Assembly (NCBI RefSeq): GCF_002954705.1
Contig: NZ_MSCO01000001.1
Span: 32,757-92,043 of the forward strand
Direction of reading: 5' to 3'
Length of the DNA: 59,287 nucleotides
From: Aliivibrio sifiae
Lineage (GTDB): Bacteria > Pseudomonadota > Gammaproteobacteria > Enterobacterales > Vibrionaceae
Shown: one piece after another, positions 7,536-16,953 of the stretch
Layout of the letters: each line of letters begins with the position of its first letter
Numbering within the stretch: position 1 is the first letter of the stretch
Program-made: the position numbers and the translations under genes
The notes under the pieces: model-generated
Seen by the model: only the letters and a program-made list of their open reading frames with translations
Databases searched by the model: none
What the model was told of the DNA's origin: nothing

Positions 7536-7689
7536 ATTTATTACTCTATTGTTGCCTAGCCTAAGGTCGAGATGATACTCATTCATGTACAATTAATAAA
7601 ATTAATTTATCAAAATACCTGTCGACAATCACAAAAACTGGGCAAACGTGTATAAAATGAACAACATTATTAATGAGGTGGTTATTTAG

Positions 7690-8184
7690 CTATTAATAAA
7701 TAAGGTGAAACCCTTGATTTTTATCTCTCTAAGAATCCGCTTATCAATTCATTAAGCGTTGTTTAAGGCCGTATCGCTTAGACAATCAACCTAAAACGTT
7801 AAACACAGATAAGCATTCCTCATATGCTAATGCCATTACTCGCCAAAAAGAAGAAGGCTTGTTACGCGCAGATGTAAATCAACGGCAAATAAAATACCTC
7901 AAGAATGGCATTGAATTAGATCCGGCCTCAGTTAAAAAATTGATCGTAGCTACCGGTGGTTTCAAAGTTAGAAAATGAGCATGGTCAATAATTCAAGGAT
8001 TTGAATCATTACGGATGTTAAATAAGGGACAATTTGATTTTTGGCTGCTTAACGATAGACAAAAAACAATAGCACGGGAGAGTTCAGCTTTCATTAATCG
8101 TCTCTTCAATGTTGAGGTCATTTTACAATAATAATGAAATTATTGTAGGCCTCATTTATCTATTCAGATTATTTGCAACAAGCC
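7690..8184 (+). pseudogene. Degraded 3' part of an IS6-family element
   Basis: This stretch is closely similar to the C-terminal half of the transposase at 4852-5595, in opposite orientation. It ends in a matching terminal repeat (read inward GGCTTGTTGCAAATAATCTG at 8184). Lesions are visible: about 14 bp missing near 7730 relative to the intact copy (frameshift), and an Arg codon turned into TGA in the KVRK region near 7977. The 5' half is absent. The MITE-like insertion found in the other copy is absent here, so the two copies diverged before that insertion or came separately. Confidence 0.85.
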
Positions 8185-8500
8185 CAGTTTAAGTGAATAG
8201 AGAGGAATTTTCTGTTAGAAATTAATTTTTTGTAACAACCTCATAAATTTTAGCTGCCTTTGCAGTTCTAGTTTGGTAATTATGTTTAGTTGCTTATTTC
8301 TTTGCAGAATTACCTACTCATATAAAAATATTTATCCCAATACATTAAAAGCAGACATTATTATTTGATACCAATGAACTTGATATGAACGTTATGTTGT
8401 CTCAGTTCACATAATATGCATACAACTAAATACAACCTTTTTAATTGGTCATATTATGAGTGAATAATTATAGATAATAAACATCAGTTGGAAATTAACA
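8185..8500. other. AT-rich intergenic region upstream of secreted-protein gene
   Basis: No gene is visible. Around 8224-8245 the sequence TTTGTAACAACCTCA resembles the right end of the intact IS (TTTGCAACAACCTCA at 5643-5656), so a relic of another IS6 end may lie here. The remainder is AT-rich and presumably holds the promoter of the gene at 8501. Confidence 0.4.
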
Positions 8501-9196
8501 ATGAAAAAAATATTACTAGCGCCTGTGGCTTTATTCACTTCAGCAATGGCTTTTGCTGACAGTATCCATTTTATCAATGATAGCTCTTCTCCTGTATATT
8601 CTGCCGTGAAGAATCGAGGTGAGTTTTCAGCCGATAGTCAATTAGGTTGGCTCATCAATAATAGAGTTTCTCATGATGCATCATCAACGATCCTAAAGAA
8701 TTTAGGCATTAAAAAAGGAAATAGTTATAGCGTTGGATTTATTGACCAATTTGGCGAAGTAAAAGTTTGTGCCGATGATGTGATTTCTGGCAGTGTGCGA
8801 ATTTTTGAATATAAAAATAATTCATGTATTGAGCATGTACAAACACCATATCATGCAGTTAACCTTGGTGTTTATCATACTGATTCAAGAAGACCTGATG
8901 GTGAAACGTTAACGCTTTATGTTGAGAACATTGAAACTGGTGAAATAAAAACTCAAAGTAGAGGTCTTACTCCTTATTCTTCCGAAACAATAAATTACAC
9001 ATCAAATAATGGTTTGTTCCTATATGAAGATAAGGTAAATTTCTTTTTAGCTTCTAGTAATGGTGATAGATTCTTATGTAATCAAGATGTTTATTATGGA
9101 GGTCAACATACAATATCAGCTATGTCAGATAGAGAACCTGGAGACAATTATTGTTACCAGGCCACGGTTATTCAAAATTACGGACCTCGCCCATAA
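8501..9196 (+). CDS. Putative secreted protein of unknown function
   Basis: I do not recognise this 231-residue protein. It begins with a clear signal peptide (MKKILLAPVALFTSAMAFA, cleavage before DS). The mature part is beta-rich and soluble with four cysteines at 90, 109, 193 and 218. The two halves look like repeats: FIDQFGEVKVCADDV near 80-94 resembles FLASSNGDRFLCNQDV near 182-197, each followed by a second Cys 19-25 residues later. This suggests a duplicated domain, each with one disulfide. The start has GGAAA 8-9 bp upstream. A terminator lies about 120 bp downstream. It is cargo of the fis-associated island. Confidence 0.7.
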   Translation: MKKILLAPVALFTSAMAFADSIHFINDSSSPVYSAVKNRGEFSADSQLGWLINNRVSHDASSTILKNLGIKKGNSYSVGFIDQFGEVKVCADDVISGSVRIFEYKNNSCIEHVQTPYHAVNLGVYHTDSRRPDGETLTLYVENIETGEIKTQSRGLTPYSSETINYTSNNGLFLYEDKVNFFLASSNGDRFLCNQDVYYGGQHTISAMSDREPGDNYCYQATVIQNYGPRP

Positions 9197-9317
9197 TTTA
9201 TTATTAGTAAAAGTAGAGAGTTCTTTGTTGTATCTGAGCGCTAATATGACGGCCCATAGTGGCTAATACCAATCATTTAAGATAAATATGATCGGTTGAC
9301 CAATCCTTTTTAGATGT

Positions 9318-9353
9318 AAAATCCAAGTGTATTTTATGCACTTGGATTTTTTT
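9318..9353 (+). terminator. Terminator downstream of the secreted-protein gene
   Basis: AAATCCAAGTG (9319-9329) pairs with CACTTGGATTT (9339-9349) around a 9-nt loop and is followed by seven T. It is the first terminator after the gene ending at 9196. Confidence 0.8.
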
Positions 9354-9511
9354 ATGGATGTTTCTCAAACGGTGGGGGTCACTGTTATTAAGCAAACTCT
9401 CATCCGATTTAGGAGCAATGAGAACATGAATATTCTTTAACATTTACTAATCCTTTTATATCAAAGAAGGTTGATGATATGGGGAACTATAGGGATAAAG
9501 GAAAAAACTCT

Positions 9512-9532
9512 GGGTACATATTGGGGTACATA
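9512..9532. promoter_or_regulatory. Right arm-type repeats of the island
   Basis: GGGTACATA occurs at 9512-9520 and 9524-9532, the same sequence and the same 12-bp spacing as at the left end (4504 and 4516). It lies just inside the right attachment repeat. The symmetrical placement supports integrase arm binding sites. Confidence 0.65.
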
Positions 9533-9539
9533 AAACGAA

Positions 9540-9571
9540 AAAGCCGCTTATCAATTAAGATAAACGGCTTT
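9540..9571 (-). terminator. Terminator of fis
   Basis: AAAGCCG...TATC pairs with GATA...CGGCTTT between 9540 and 9571, and A residues at 9536-9542 give a U-tract on the minus strand. It resembles the displaced hairpin at 4305-4338, both followed by an AATAAG-type sequence toward fis. It lies on the island side of the attachment repeat, so the island brought its own fis terminator. Confidence 0.8.
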
Positions 9572-9595
9572 ATTTTCAATAAGATATGAGTCTAT

Positions 9596-9612
9596 ATTAG
9601 TTCATGCCGTAT
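9596..9612. repeat. Right attachment repeat (current fis 3' end)
   Basis: ATTAGTTCATGCCGTAT is identical to 4357-4373. It contains the YGMN codons and stop of fis on the minus strand. Because the 17 bp are shared, integration leaves the Fis protein unchanged. Confidence 0.85.
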
Positions 9613-9893
9613 TTTTTAAGTTTCTTACGAAGCGTACCACGGTTGATACCCATCATGTTTGCTGCTTTTGTTTGGTTGCCGCGAGTATGCTGCATGATCA
9701 TGTCTAGTAGAGGTTGCTCTACTTCAGCTAATACTAATTCATATAAGTCGTTAACTTCTTGACCGTTTAATTGGCCTAAGTAGTTTTTCAGCGAAGCCTT
9801 AACAGAGTCACGTAGTGGTTTCTGAGTAATTTGGTCTTGTGCTGTAACTGTTGTAACTGTTAATGCTTCTGAAGTCATAGATTGATCGAACAT
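9597..9893 (-). CDS. fis: Nucleoid-associated factor for inversion stimulation, Fis
   Basis: Fis bends DNA, shapes the nucleoid and activates rRNA and growth-phase genes. From the ATG at 9893 (MFDQSMTSE) it is 98 residues, the exact family length; the longer frame upstream overlaps dusB and is not used. The C-terminal helix-turn-helix ([22 protein letters not shown]) and the end KKYGMN are conserved. It is the last gene of a dusB-fis unit, 22 bp after dusB. The last four codons and stop serve as the attachment core of an island, yet the protein is intact. Confidence 0.97.
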   Translation of the reverse strand: MFDQSMTSEALTVTTVTAQDQITQKPLRDSVKASLKNYLGQLNGQEVNDLYELVLAEVEQPLLDMIMQHTRGNQTKAANMMGINRGTLRKKLKKYGMN

Positions 9894-9915
9894 ATTCTGT
9901 TTAGCTCTTCTGTTA

Positions 9916-10884
9916 TTATGATGCAACGTGGTCGAAATAGCTTTCAAGCTGACGGAGTTGCTGTGAAGCGTCCTCTATCGCGTTAAAGCTGCGGCGGAAC
10001 TCATTTGCTTGCTCGTGCTCTTTTAAGTACCAACCCACATGCTTACGAGCAATGCGAGGGCCTAAAAACTCACCATAAAATAGGTGAAGCGCATGAACGT
10101 GGCCAAGTAAAGTGGCCTTCACTTCTTCAATTGGAAGAGGTGGCATAAGTTCGCCCGTTTCTAAATAATGTTGGATTTCTTGAAAAATCCATGGCCTACC
10201 TTGTGCAGGACGGCCGATCATTAAAGCATCTGCGCCTGTGTAATCAAGCACAAAGCGAGCCTTCTCCGGTGAGTCGATATCACCGTTCGCAATAACCGGA
10301 ATAGAAATCGCTTCTTTTACCGCTTTAATGTTGTCGTACTCAGCATCACCTTTGTACATACAAGCTTTAGTTCTCCCATGGAGCGCTAACGCTTGAATGC
10401 CACACTGTTCTGCCATTTTTGCAACCTGAACACAGTTTCTATTGTCTGGATCCCAGCCTGTGCGAGTTTTCAGAGTGACAGGAACATCAACCGCATTTAC
10501 AACAGCCAGTAAGATCTCTTCAATCAAATCTGGTCGTTGTAGAAGCGCTGAACCCGCAAGCTTCTTATTCACTTTTTTTGCAGGGCATCCCATATTGATA
10601 TCGATGATTTGCGCACCGGTCTCAACACAGTGTTGCGCCGCTTCCGCCATTAACTTTGGATCTGCCCCTGCAATTTGTACTGAGCGAATACCAGATTCAC
10701 CTTCATGTACCATGCGATTTTGGGACTTAGATGTTTTCCACAGTTTTGGATTAGAAGACATCATTTCGCTCACAGCCATGCCTGCGCCGTAGCACATACA
10801 CAACTCACGAAAAGGCCTATCGGTAACACCAGCCATAGGAGCAACGATAAGATTGTTGTTTAATGTATATTTACCTATCTGCAA
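9916..10884 (-). CDS. dusB: tRNA-dihydrouridine synthase B
   Basis: DusB uses FMN and NADPH to reduce a uridine in tRNA to dihydrouridine. The protein has the TIM-barrel start [18 protein letters not shown] and the active-site Cys in NMGCPAKKV. The reading frame is open further upstream to 10965, but family members begin just before QIGKY; a TTG at 10884 gives 322 residues, and a GTG at 10893 is an alternative. Both are non-ATG starts, so the true start is uncertain. It is co-transcribed with fis, the standard enterobacterial and vibrio arrangement. Confidence 0.95.
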   Translation of the reverse strand: MQIGKYTLNNNLIVAPMAGVTDRPFRELCMCYGAGMAVSEMMSSNPKLWKTSKSQNRMVHEGESGIRSVQIAGADPKLMAEAAQHCVETGAQIIDINMGCPAKKVNKKLAGSALLQRPDLIEEILLAVVNAVDVPVTLKTRTGWDPDNRNCVQVAKMAEQCGIQALALHGRTKACMYKGDAEYDNIKAVKEAISIPVIANGDIDSPEKARFVLDYTGADALMIGRPAQGRPWIFQEIQHYLETGELMPPLPIEEVKATLLGHVHALHLFYGEFLGPRIARKHVGWYLKEHEQANEFRRSFNAIEDASQQLRQLESYFDHVAS

Positions 10885-11079
10885 AACATCCACACACGTT
10901 TGTGTCAGCAAGGGCGCGCATTTTACGCATTTTTTGCTCGTCTGAAAAGACCAAATTTTGAGCATTTACAAATTGTTTGTTCAATTTGTTTATATTTCAG
11001 TCAATTAGACGGTTTTATGCCTCAAATTTAGTATTGAGGCATTGAAGTTTTTTCTAGGAAGAGTAAGTCTGAGGGGACG

Positions 11080-11964
11080 TTACTTCTTAAATCCTGAGAT
11101 TCGGCACCATTCTTGTTGTTCTGCAATTGCATCAAGAGTGAAGTTCTCTGAGTAGTATGAAGCGACATCAAGCGCTTGAGTATCAAGTACGCCAGACATT
11201 GCTAAGACACCCTCAGGCTTAACGTGAGCTGTAATAATGCTTGAGAGTTCACGTAAAGGAGCGGCAAGAATATTAGCGACTACAACGTCAGCTACAAGGT
11301 TTTCTGGTTGGTCTTGAGGTAGGAATAATTCAAGTTGATCAGCTACGCCATTACGAGCAGCGTTGTCTTTTGATGCTGTGATCGCTTGAGGATCAATGTC
11401 GATCCCTACCACTTTTGCAGCACCTAGTTTGATCGCGGCGATCGCTAATATGCCAGAACCACAACCAAAATCGATAACTGTTTTACCTTCAAGATCGATA
11501 CTTTCTAACCATTCAAGGCAAAGTGCTGTTGTTGCATGAGTACCAGTACCGAATGCTAAACCTGGGTCAAGCATGACGTTAACCGCGTCAGGTTCAGGGA
11601 TTTCAAGCCAGCTTGGACAGATCCATAAACGTTCACCAAATTTCATTGGATGAAAGTTGTCCATCCACTCACGTTCCCAGTCTTTGTCTTCCAGTTGCTC
11701 AACTTTATAAGCAAAGTTATCGTCTAGCGCGTTACTTGCTTTCAACTGTGTAACCACTAAATCCATGTCGGTTTCCGCATCATAAAGAGCAACAATATCC
11801 GTTTCGCCCCATAAACGAGTCTCTCCTGGAAGAGGTTCGAAAATAGGAACATCTTTGGCATCTAAAAATGTTACAGAAAGAGCACCAGTTTCTTCCATTA
11901 GCATGTCACTGATTTGTTCAGCATTTTCAGAGGTAGCGTTTAGTTTTACTTGAATCCAAGGCAT
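11080..11964 (-). CDS. prmA: Ribosomal protein L11 methyltransferase
   Basis: PrmA trimethylates ribosomal protein L11 using S-adenosylmethionine. From the ATG at 11964 ([11 protein letters not shown]) it has 294 residues, near the 293 of E. coli. The SAM-binding motif I is [15 protein letters not shown] and the catalytic-domain motif [10 protein letters not shown] is present. The N-terminal third is the L11-recognition domain. It follows accC on the same strand, but a terminator lies between, so it probably has its own promoter. Confidence 0.96.
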   Translation of the reverse strand: MPWIQVKLNATSENAEQISDMLMEETGALSVTFLDAKDVPIFEPLPGETRLWGETDIVALYDAETDMDLVVTQLKASNALDDNFAYKVEQLEDKDWEREWMDNFHPMKFGERLWICPSWLEIPEPDAVNVMLDPGLAFGTGTHATTALCLEWLESIDLEGKTVIDFGCGSGILAIAAIKLGAAKVVGIDIDPQAITASKDNAARNGVADQLELFLPQDQPENLVADVVVANILAAPLRELSSIITAHVKPEGVLAMSGVLDTQALDVASYYSENFTLDAIAEQQEWCRISGFKK

Positions 11965-12010
11965 GGGGATCACTTTGTTTAGTTGAAAATATCGGCGAAT
12001 TTTACCATAG

Positions 12011-12044
12011 AAAAAGGCCGTGAGTGTAATCACTCACGGCCTTT
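12011..12044 (-). terminator. Terminator between accC and prmA
   Basis: A perfect 14-bp stem AAAGGCCGTGAGTG/CACTCACGGCCTTT around TAAT spans 12013-12044. An A run at 12011-12015 serves as the U-tract on the minus strand. It ends the accB-accC transcript. Confidence 0.9.
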
Positions 12045-12080
12045 ATTTATTTCTTTAGTTTAAAGAATCAAATTGACGTC

Positions 12081-13424
12081 TTATTGAAGACCTAATTTTT
12101 TCTCAAGGTAATGAATATTAGCACCGCCGTGTTGGAAGTTTTCATCGTTCATGATTGACAGTTGAAGAGAAGTATTTACATTGATACCTTCAACAATCAT
12201 TTCACTTAACGCGTTCTTCATACGAGCAATAGCAACATCACGGTTTTCACCGTAAGTAATTAGTTTACCGATCATTGAATCGTAATGTGGTGGTACTGTG
12301 TAGCCCGTATAAATGTGAGATTCCCAACGAACGCCCATACCACCTGGAGCATGGAAGCGCGTGATCTTACCTGGAGATGGTAGGAACTTAACTGAATCTT
12401 CAGCATTAATACGACACTCAATAGAGTGGCCACGTAGCTTAATATCATCTTGTGTATAAGATAATGGTTGACCAGCAGCAATACGCAGTTGCTCTTTTAC
12501 TAGGTCGATACCCGTTACCATTTCAGTAATCGTGTGTTCAACTTGGATACGAGTATTCATTTCAATGAAGTAGAATTCGCCATTTTCGTATAGGAATTCA
12601 AACGTACCAGCGCCACGGTAACCAATTTCGATACACGCACGAGTACAACGGTCACCGATGTATTTACGCATCTCTTCAGTGATACCCGGAGCTGGAGCTT
12701 CTTCAACTACTTTTTGGTGACGACGTTGCATAGAACAGTCACGTTCACCAAGGTGAATAGCATTGCCTTGGCCATCTGCAAGAACTTGAACTTCAATATG
12801 ACGAGGGTTTTCAAGGAACTTTTCCATGTAAACCATGTCGTTATTGAAACATGCCTTTGCTTCTGCACGAGTCATAGCGATTGCTTCAACAAGATCTTTT
12901 TCTGTACGAACAACACGCATACCACGACCACCGCCGCCACCAGAGGCTTTGATGATTACAGGAAAACCAATACGTTTTGCGTGAGCTTTATTCTTAGCTG
13001 CATCATCATCTAATGGGCCGTCAGAACCAGGTACACAAGGTACGCCAGCTTTCTTCATTGAAGTGATTGCAGATACTTTGTCACCCATCATGCGGATAGT
13101 TTCCGCTTTTGGACCAACAAAGATAAAGCCAGAGCGTTCAACTTGCTCAGCAAAATCTGCATTTTCAGAAAGGAAGCCATAGCCTGGGTGAACGGCAACA
13201 GCACCAGTTACTTCTGCTGCACTGATAATACGAGGAATATTTAGGTAACTGTCGATACCACGAGCTGGACCAATACAAATCGTTTCATCGGCAAGAAGAA
13301 CGTGCTTTAAATCACGGTCAGCTGTAGAGTGAACTGCAACCGTTTTAATGCCAAGTTCTTTACATGCGCGCAAGATACGTAGTGCGATTTCACCACGGTT
13401 TGCGATAACTAATTTATCTAACAT
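12081..13424 (-). CDS. accC: Acetyl-CoA carboxylase, biotin carboxylase subunit
   Basis: AccC carboxylates the biotin on AccB with bicarbonate and ATP, the first half-reaction of malonyl-CoA synthesis. The 447-residue protein has the N-terminal pre-ATP-grasp fold ([10 protein letters not shown]), the glycine-rich ATP loop at residues 159-170 ([12 protein letters not shown]) and the [10 protein letters not shown] catalytic motif. It begins 11 bp after accB and forms the usual accBC operon. Confidence 0.98.
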   Translation of the reverse strand: MLDKLVIANRGEIALRILRACKELGIKTVAVHSTADRDLKHVLLADETICIGPARGIDSYLNIPRIISAAEVTGAVAVHPGYGFLSENADFAEQVERSGFIFVGPKAETIRMMGDKVSAITSMKKAGVPCVPGSDGPLDDDAAKNKAHAKRIGFPVIIKASGGGGGRGMRVVRTEKDLVEAIAMTRAEAKACFNNDMVYMEKFLENPRHIEVQVLADGQGNAIHLGERDCSMQRRHQKVVEEAPAPGITEEMRKYIGDRCTRACIEIGYRGAGTFEFLYENGEFYFIEMNTRIQVEHTITEMVTGIDLVKEQLRIAAGQPLSYTQDDIKLRGHSIECRINAEDSVKFLPSPGKITRFHAPGGMGVRWESHIYTGYTVPPHYDSMIGKLITYGENRDVAIARMKNALSEMIVEGINVNTSLQLSIMNDENFQHGGANIHYLEKKLGLQ

Positions 13425-13435
13425 AAAGACCTCTA

Positions 13436-13891
13436 TTATTCGATGATAACAAGAGGTTGATCAAACTCAACCGGGTTGCCGTCTTCAACTAGAATTGCGG
13501 TAACTACGCCTGATTTATCTGCTTCGATTTGGTTCATCATTTTCATTGCTTCGATGATACATAGCGTATCGCCAGCAGTAACTTGTTGACCAACTTTAAT
13601 AAATGGTTTTGCATCAGGGCTTGAAGCGCCATAGAAAGTACCAACCATTGGAGAGCAAACAGTATGGCCTGTTACTTCAGCAGGAGCAGCAACAGGAGCC
13701 GTTACAGCAGGTGCTGCTGTTGGAGCTGCCACAGGAGCAGGAGCTGCAACTGCTTGCATTGGTGCAAGTTGAGCCATAGGCGCTACCGCACGGCTGATAC
13801 GTACAGATTCTTCACCTTCAGAAATCTCAAGTTCTGCAATACCAGATTCTTCAACTAGTTCGATCAGTTTTTTAATTTTGCGGATATCCAT
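13436..13891 (-). CDS. accB: Biotin carboxyl carrier protein of acetyl-CoA carboxylase
   Basis: AccB carries biotin between the carboxylase and transferase subunits. The 151-residue protein has an N-terminal helical segment, an Ala/Pro-rich linker (about residues 37-72) and a C-terminal biotinyl domain. The biotinylated Lys117 lies in the motif EAMKM. The alanine-proline linker is a little repetitive but normal for the family. It precedes accC in one operon and follows aroQ by 30 bp, so aroQ may share the transcript. Confidence 0.98.
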   Translation of the reverse strand: MDIRKIKKLIELVEESGIAELEISEGEESVRISRAVAPMAQLAPMQAVAAPAPVAAPTAAPAVTAPVAAPAEVTGHTVCSPMVGTFYGASSPDAKPFIKVGQQVTAGDTLCIIEAMKMMNQIEADKSGVVTAILVEDGNPVEFDQPLVIIE

Positions 13892-13921
13892 TATGTAATC
13901 TCTTCTGTTTATATTCAGTGA

Positions 13922-14371
13922 TCAATTTGAACGCAGGCGTTTTATTGCAGCATTCAAAGCAAATTCGTAACCATCGGCACCTAACCCACAAATCACACCA
14001 ACCGCTTTATCTGAAAGATAAGAATGGTGGCGGAAAGGTTCGCGCGCATGGACATTAGATAAGTGTACTTCAATAAAAGGAATATCAACCCCAAGCAGTG
14101 CATCACGTAAAGCGACACTCGTATGGGTAAATGCGGCAGGATTGATAATAATGAAATCAATACGTTGATAAGCATTATGAATAGCTTCAATCAACTCATA
14201 TTCACGATTTGATTGTAAATGCTCGAGTTCAATACCGAATGTATCGGCTTGAATGCTCAGAGCGTTAACAATCTGTTCTAAATTTTGATTGCCGTAATGT
14301 GCTGGCTCTCGAAGACCTAATAAATTAAGGTTCGGACCATTGAGAACTAAAATTCGCGATTGAGTAGACAT
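13922..14371 (-). CDS. aroQ: 3-dehydroquinate dehydratase, type II
   Basis: AroQ converts 3-dehydroquinate to 3-dehydroshikimate in the shikimate pathway. The ATG at 14371 gives 149 residues starting [19 protein letters not shown], the type II signature. The catalytic-site segments [12 protein letters not shown] and [17 protein letters not shown] are present. The open frame extends 16 codons upstream, but those residues are not family-like. It leads the aroQ-accB-accC block. Confidence 0.96.
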   Translation of the reverse strand: MSTQSRILVLNGPNLNLLGLREPAHYGNQNLEQIVNALSIQADTFGIELEHLQSNREYELIEAIHNAYQRIDFIIINPAAFTHTSVALRDALLGVDIPFIEVHLSNVHAREPFRHHSYLSDKAVGVICGLGADGYEFALNAAIKRLRSN

Positions 14372-14743
14372 TGTGATGCTAAATTCCTTATTTTTACGGT
14401 TAAAGTAAAAAAAGCACATCTTTTATATTAGATTCGATGAGCTTTTGCAATTTTTGTCTTGCGAATGCTCATAAAAAGCAATTATAGACAATATCACAGC
14501 AAATCGCAGCAAAATACTGGTCTTATCAGCTCTAAGTTTCATCCTTGCTGTCGGTAATAAAACATTTTTTGGCTTAGATATGATAATTAGAATAGTTGAG
14601 TAGTATTAAGTTCAGTGATTTTATCCGTTAGTTAACAAATACTTTCAACTTGTAGAGCAATTATACGGTTTTTTATTTTGTTTATTAGCTTCAAAGAAGG
14701 TTGTTAGGAAAAGATCTGTCAATTTGAGCTAAGAGTCACAATA
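14372..14743. other. Intergenic region between aroQ and acs
   Basis: This 370-bp AT-rich gap has no supported gene. It should hold the promoter of the aroQ-accBC transcript on its left side. I see no recognisable operator, RNA gene or repeat. Confidence 0.5.
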
Positions 14744-14775
14744 AAAAAACCACTATTATGATTAATAGCGGCTTT
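14743..14775 (-). terminator. Terminator of acs
   Basis: CCACTATTA (14750-14758) pairs with TAATAGCGG (14763-14771) with a wobble/mismatch. Seven A on the plus strand at 14743-14749 give the U-tract for minus-strand RNA. Confidence 0.8.
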
Positions 14776-14799
14776 GGGGAGGTTAGATTCTTATTTTAT

Positions 14800-16749
14800 C
14801 TAAGCAATTTTTCTTTGCTCTTCAATGAGTTTATCGACCACGCTAGGGTCTGCAAGTGTAGAAGTATCACCTAAATTAGAGGTGTCGCCTGTTGCGATTT
14901 TTCGAAGAATACGACGCATAATTTTACCTGAACGTGTTTTGGGTAGTGAATCAGTCCAATGCAAGAAATCCGGTGTAGCGATAGGACCAATTTCTTTTCT
15001 TACCCAATCTTTTACTTCTTTATGTAATTCAGCACTTGGGTATTCACCTGAGTTTAATGTTATGTATGCGTAAATAGCTTGGCCTTTAATATCGTGTGGA
15101 ACACCGACAATGGCCGCTTCGGCAATTTTATCAAAAGCAACAAGAGCAGATTCTACTTCAGCCGTACCCATGCGGTGACCTGATACATTTAATACATCAT
15201 CGACACGTCCAGTAATCCAATAATAACCATCTTCATCACGTCTAGCGCCATCACTCGTGAAATACATGCCTTTAAAGGTTGAGAAATAGGTTTGTTCAAA
15301 ACGTTCGTGGTCACCATAAATGGTACGCATTTGTCCCGGCCAAGAGTCAGTAATAACTAAGTTTCCATCGGCAGCGCCTTCAATAAGGTTGCCCATGTTA
15401 TCAACCAAAGCTGGTTGAACACCAAAGAAAGGGCGAGTTGCAGAACCTGGTTTCAATGCGGTTGCCCCAGGAAGTGGAGAGATTAAAATCCCGCCCGTTT
15501 CCGTTTGCCACCACGTATCAACGATAGGGCAACGGGCATCACCAATGGTGTTGTAATACCATTCCCATGCTTCAGGGTTAATTGGCTCACCAACAGAACC
15601 CATGACTCGTAATGATGTTCTTGATGTTCCTTCAATAGCATCATTGCCTTGAGCCATTAATGCTCGGATAGCCGTTGGTGCAGTATAAAGAATATTTACA
15701 TTATGCTTATCCACCACTTCGCTCATGCGGCTTATGCTTGGGTAATTTGGCACACCTTCAAATAAAATGGTTTTTGCTCCATTGGCCAGCGGCCCATAAA
15801 TTAGATAAGTATGACCTGTTATCCAACCTACATCGGCAGTACACCAAAACACTTCGCCTTCTTGGTAATCAAAAATATATTTAAAGGTCATTGCTGCATA
15901 AACAAGGTAGCCGCCAGTGGTGTGTAATACGCCTTTAGGTTTACCTGTTGAGCCGGAGGTGTAAAGAATGAAAAGAGGATCTTCAGCATTCATTGCTTCA
16001 GGTGCACAATGTGCAGAAGCAACAGCGGTCGCTTCATGCCACCATACATCGCGTCCTTCATTCCAATCTACATCATTACCTGTACGTTGGAATACAACCA
16101 CTTTTTCAATGGTGGTTACTTCAGGATTATTTAATGCATCATCGACGTTTTTCTTTAGAGGGACGGTACGCCCACCACGAACGCCTTCGTCAGCGGTGAT
16201 CACTACTTTTGCATCTGAATCGACAATGCGACCCGCCAGTGCTTCTGGAGAGAAACCACCAAAAACAACCGTGTGAACTGCACCAATACGAGTACAAGCA
16301 AGCATAGCTACAGCAGCTTCAGCGACCATTGGCATATAAATACAGACCACATCACCTTTACGTACCCCTTGGCTTTTTAGTGCGTTTGAGAATTTACATA
16401 CTTGTTCGTGAAGCTCGTTGAATGTAATTGAGGCATCATCTTGAGGATCATCGCCCTCCCAGATGATCGCAACGTCGTCACCACGAGTAGCAAGGTGGCG
16501 ATCAATACAGTTTGCTGAGACATTTAACTCGCCATCTTCAAACCATTTAATGTCTACGTGACCAGTATCAAAAGAGGTATTTTTTACTTTAGTGTAAGGA
16601 GTCATCCAATCGACTATTTGTCCATGCTCACGCCAAAACCCCTCAGGGTTAATAACGGATTGCTGGTACATTTCACGGTATTTATCTTCATCAGCATGTG
16701 CATGTTTTGCGATGTCTTGATTGACTGGGTATACGTGAATGTCACTCAT
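14800..16749 (-). CDS. acs: Acetyl-CoA synthetase
   Basis: Acs activates acetate to acetyl-CoA through acetyl-AMP and is the high-affinity route for acetate scavenging. The 649-residue protein has the AMP-binding core [12 protein letters not shown] and the catalytic lysine K609 in [11 protein letters not shown], the usual site of inactivating acetylation. It is the family's standard length. In V. cholerae the CrbS/CrbR pair activates acs; both regulators are encoded in this window. Two genes of unclear function precede it on the same strand after a 204-bp gap, so acs likely has its own promoter. Confidence 0.98.
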   Translation of the reverse strand: MSDIHVYPVNQDIAKHAHADEDKYREMYQQSVINPEGFWREHGQIVDWMTPYTKVKNTSFDTGHVDIKWFEDGELNVSANCIDRHLATRGDDVAIIWEGDDPQDDASITFNELHEQVCKFSNALKSQGVRKGDVVCIYMPMVAEAAVAMLACTRIGAVHTVVFGGFSPEALAGRIVDSDAKVVITADEGVRGGRTVPLKKNVDDALNNPEVTTIEKVVVFQRTGNDVDWNEGRDVWWHEATAVASAHCAPEAMNAEDPLFILYTSGSTGKPKGVLHTTGGYLVYAAMTFKYIFDYQEGEVFWCTADVGWITGHTYLIYGPLANGAKTILFEGVPNYPSISRMSEVVDKHNVNILYTAPTAIRALMAQGNDAIEGTSRTSLRVMGSVGEPINPEAWEWYYNTIGDARCPIVDTWWQTETGGILISPLPGATALKPGSATRPFFGVQPALVDNMGNLIEGAADGNLVITDSWPGQMRTIYGDHERFEQTYFSTFKGMYFTSDGARRDEDGYYWITGRVDDVLNVSGHRMGTAEVESALVAFDKIAEAAIVGVPHDIKGQAIYAYITLNSGEYPSAELHKEVKDWVRKEIGPIATPDFLHWTDSLPKTRSGKIMRRILRKIATGDTSNLGDTSTLADPSVVDKLIEEQRKIA

Positions 16750-16953
16750 GTTGGTTCTCCTTGTGAATACAGCAAATATCCAGATTAGTATGTCGCTGGA
16801 TTTATGGCAGCGCCTTCATTGGCTCTGCTTTTTTATTAGTAGGGTTGATATTACTTTCTGCTAGAAATGCGTTTTCAACAATTAGACTTTAGTCAGAGAA
16901 AGAAGGGTTTACTGAATTTTTGAACAGATAAGAGTTGGTTTTTGAGAGACAGA

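Larger units (their letters stand above)
9197..9595. other. Right end of island, non-coding
   Basis: No coding region is supported. The stretch holds a plus-strand terminator at 9318-9353, the right arm-type repeats at 9512-9532 and the fis terminator at 9540-9571. TAATACCAATCA near 9269 and GATCGGTTGACCAATC near 9290-9305 look like repeat-derived sequence of the sort scattered in vibrios, but I cannot delimit an element. Confidence 0.45.
4357..9612. mobile_element. Decayed integrative island in the 3' end of fis
   Basis: A segment of about 5.2 kb is bounded by 17-bp direct repeats made of the fis C-terminal codons. Just inside each end are GGGTACATA repeats spaced 12 bp apart, as expected for arm-type integrase sites. 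The left end retains only the first codons of a probable integrase gene. Cargo is a HigBA-type toxin-antitoxin pair, two putative secreted proteins, one IS6-family element with an intact transposase and one IS6 remnant. With no intact integrase it should no longer excise by itself. The class of integrase is inferred from architecture only. Confidence 0.8.

Noticed and set aside
9916-10965. Longer dusB frame starting with ATG at 10965
   Set aside because: The extra 27 residues are not seen in DusB proteins; the family N-terminus begins at the TTG or GTG near 10884-10893.
11017-11042. Terminator after prmA
   Set aside because: ATGCCTCAA/TTGAGGCAT forms a good stem, but on the minus strand it is followed by A rather than U, so it is not a convincing terminator for prmA.
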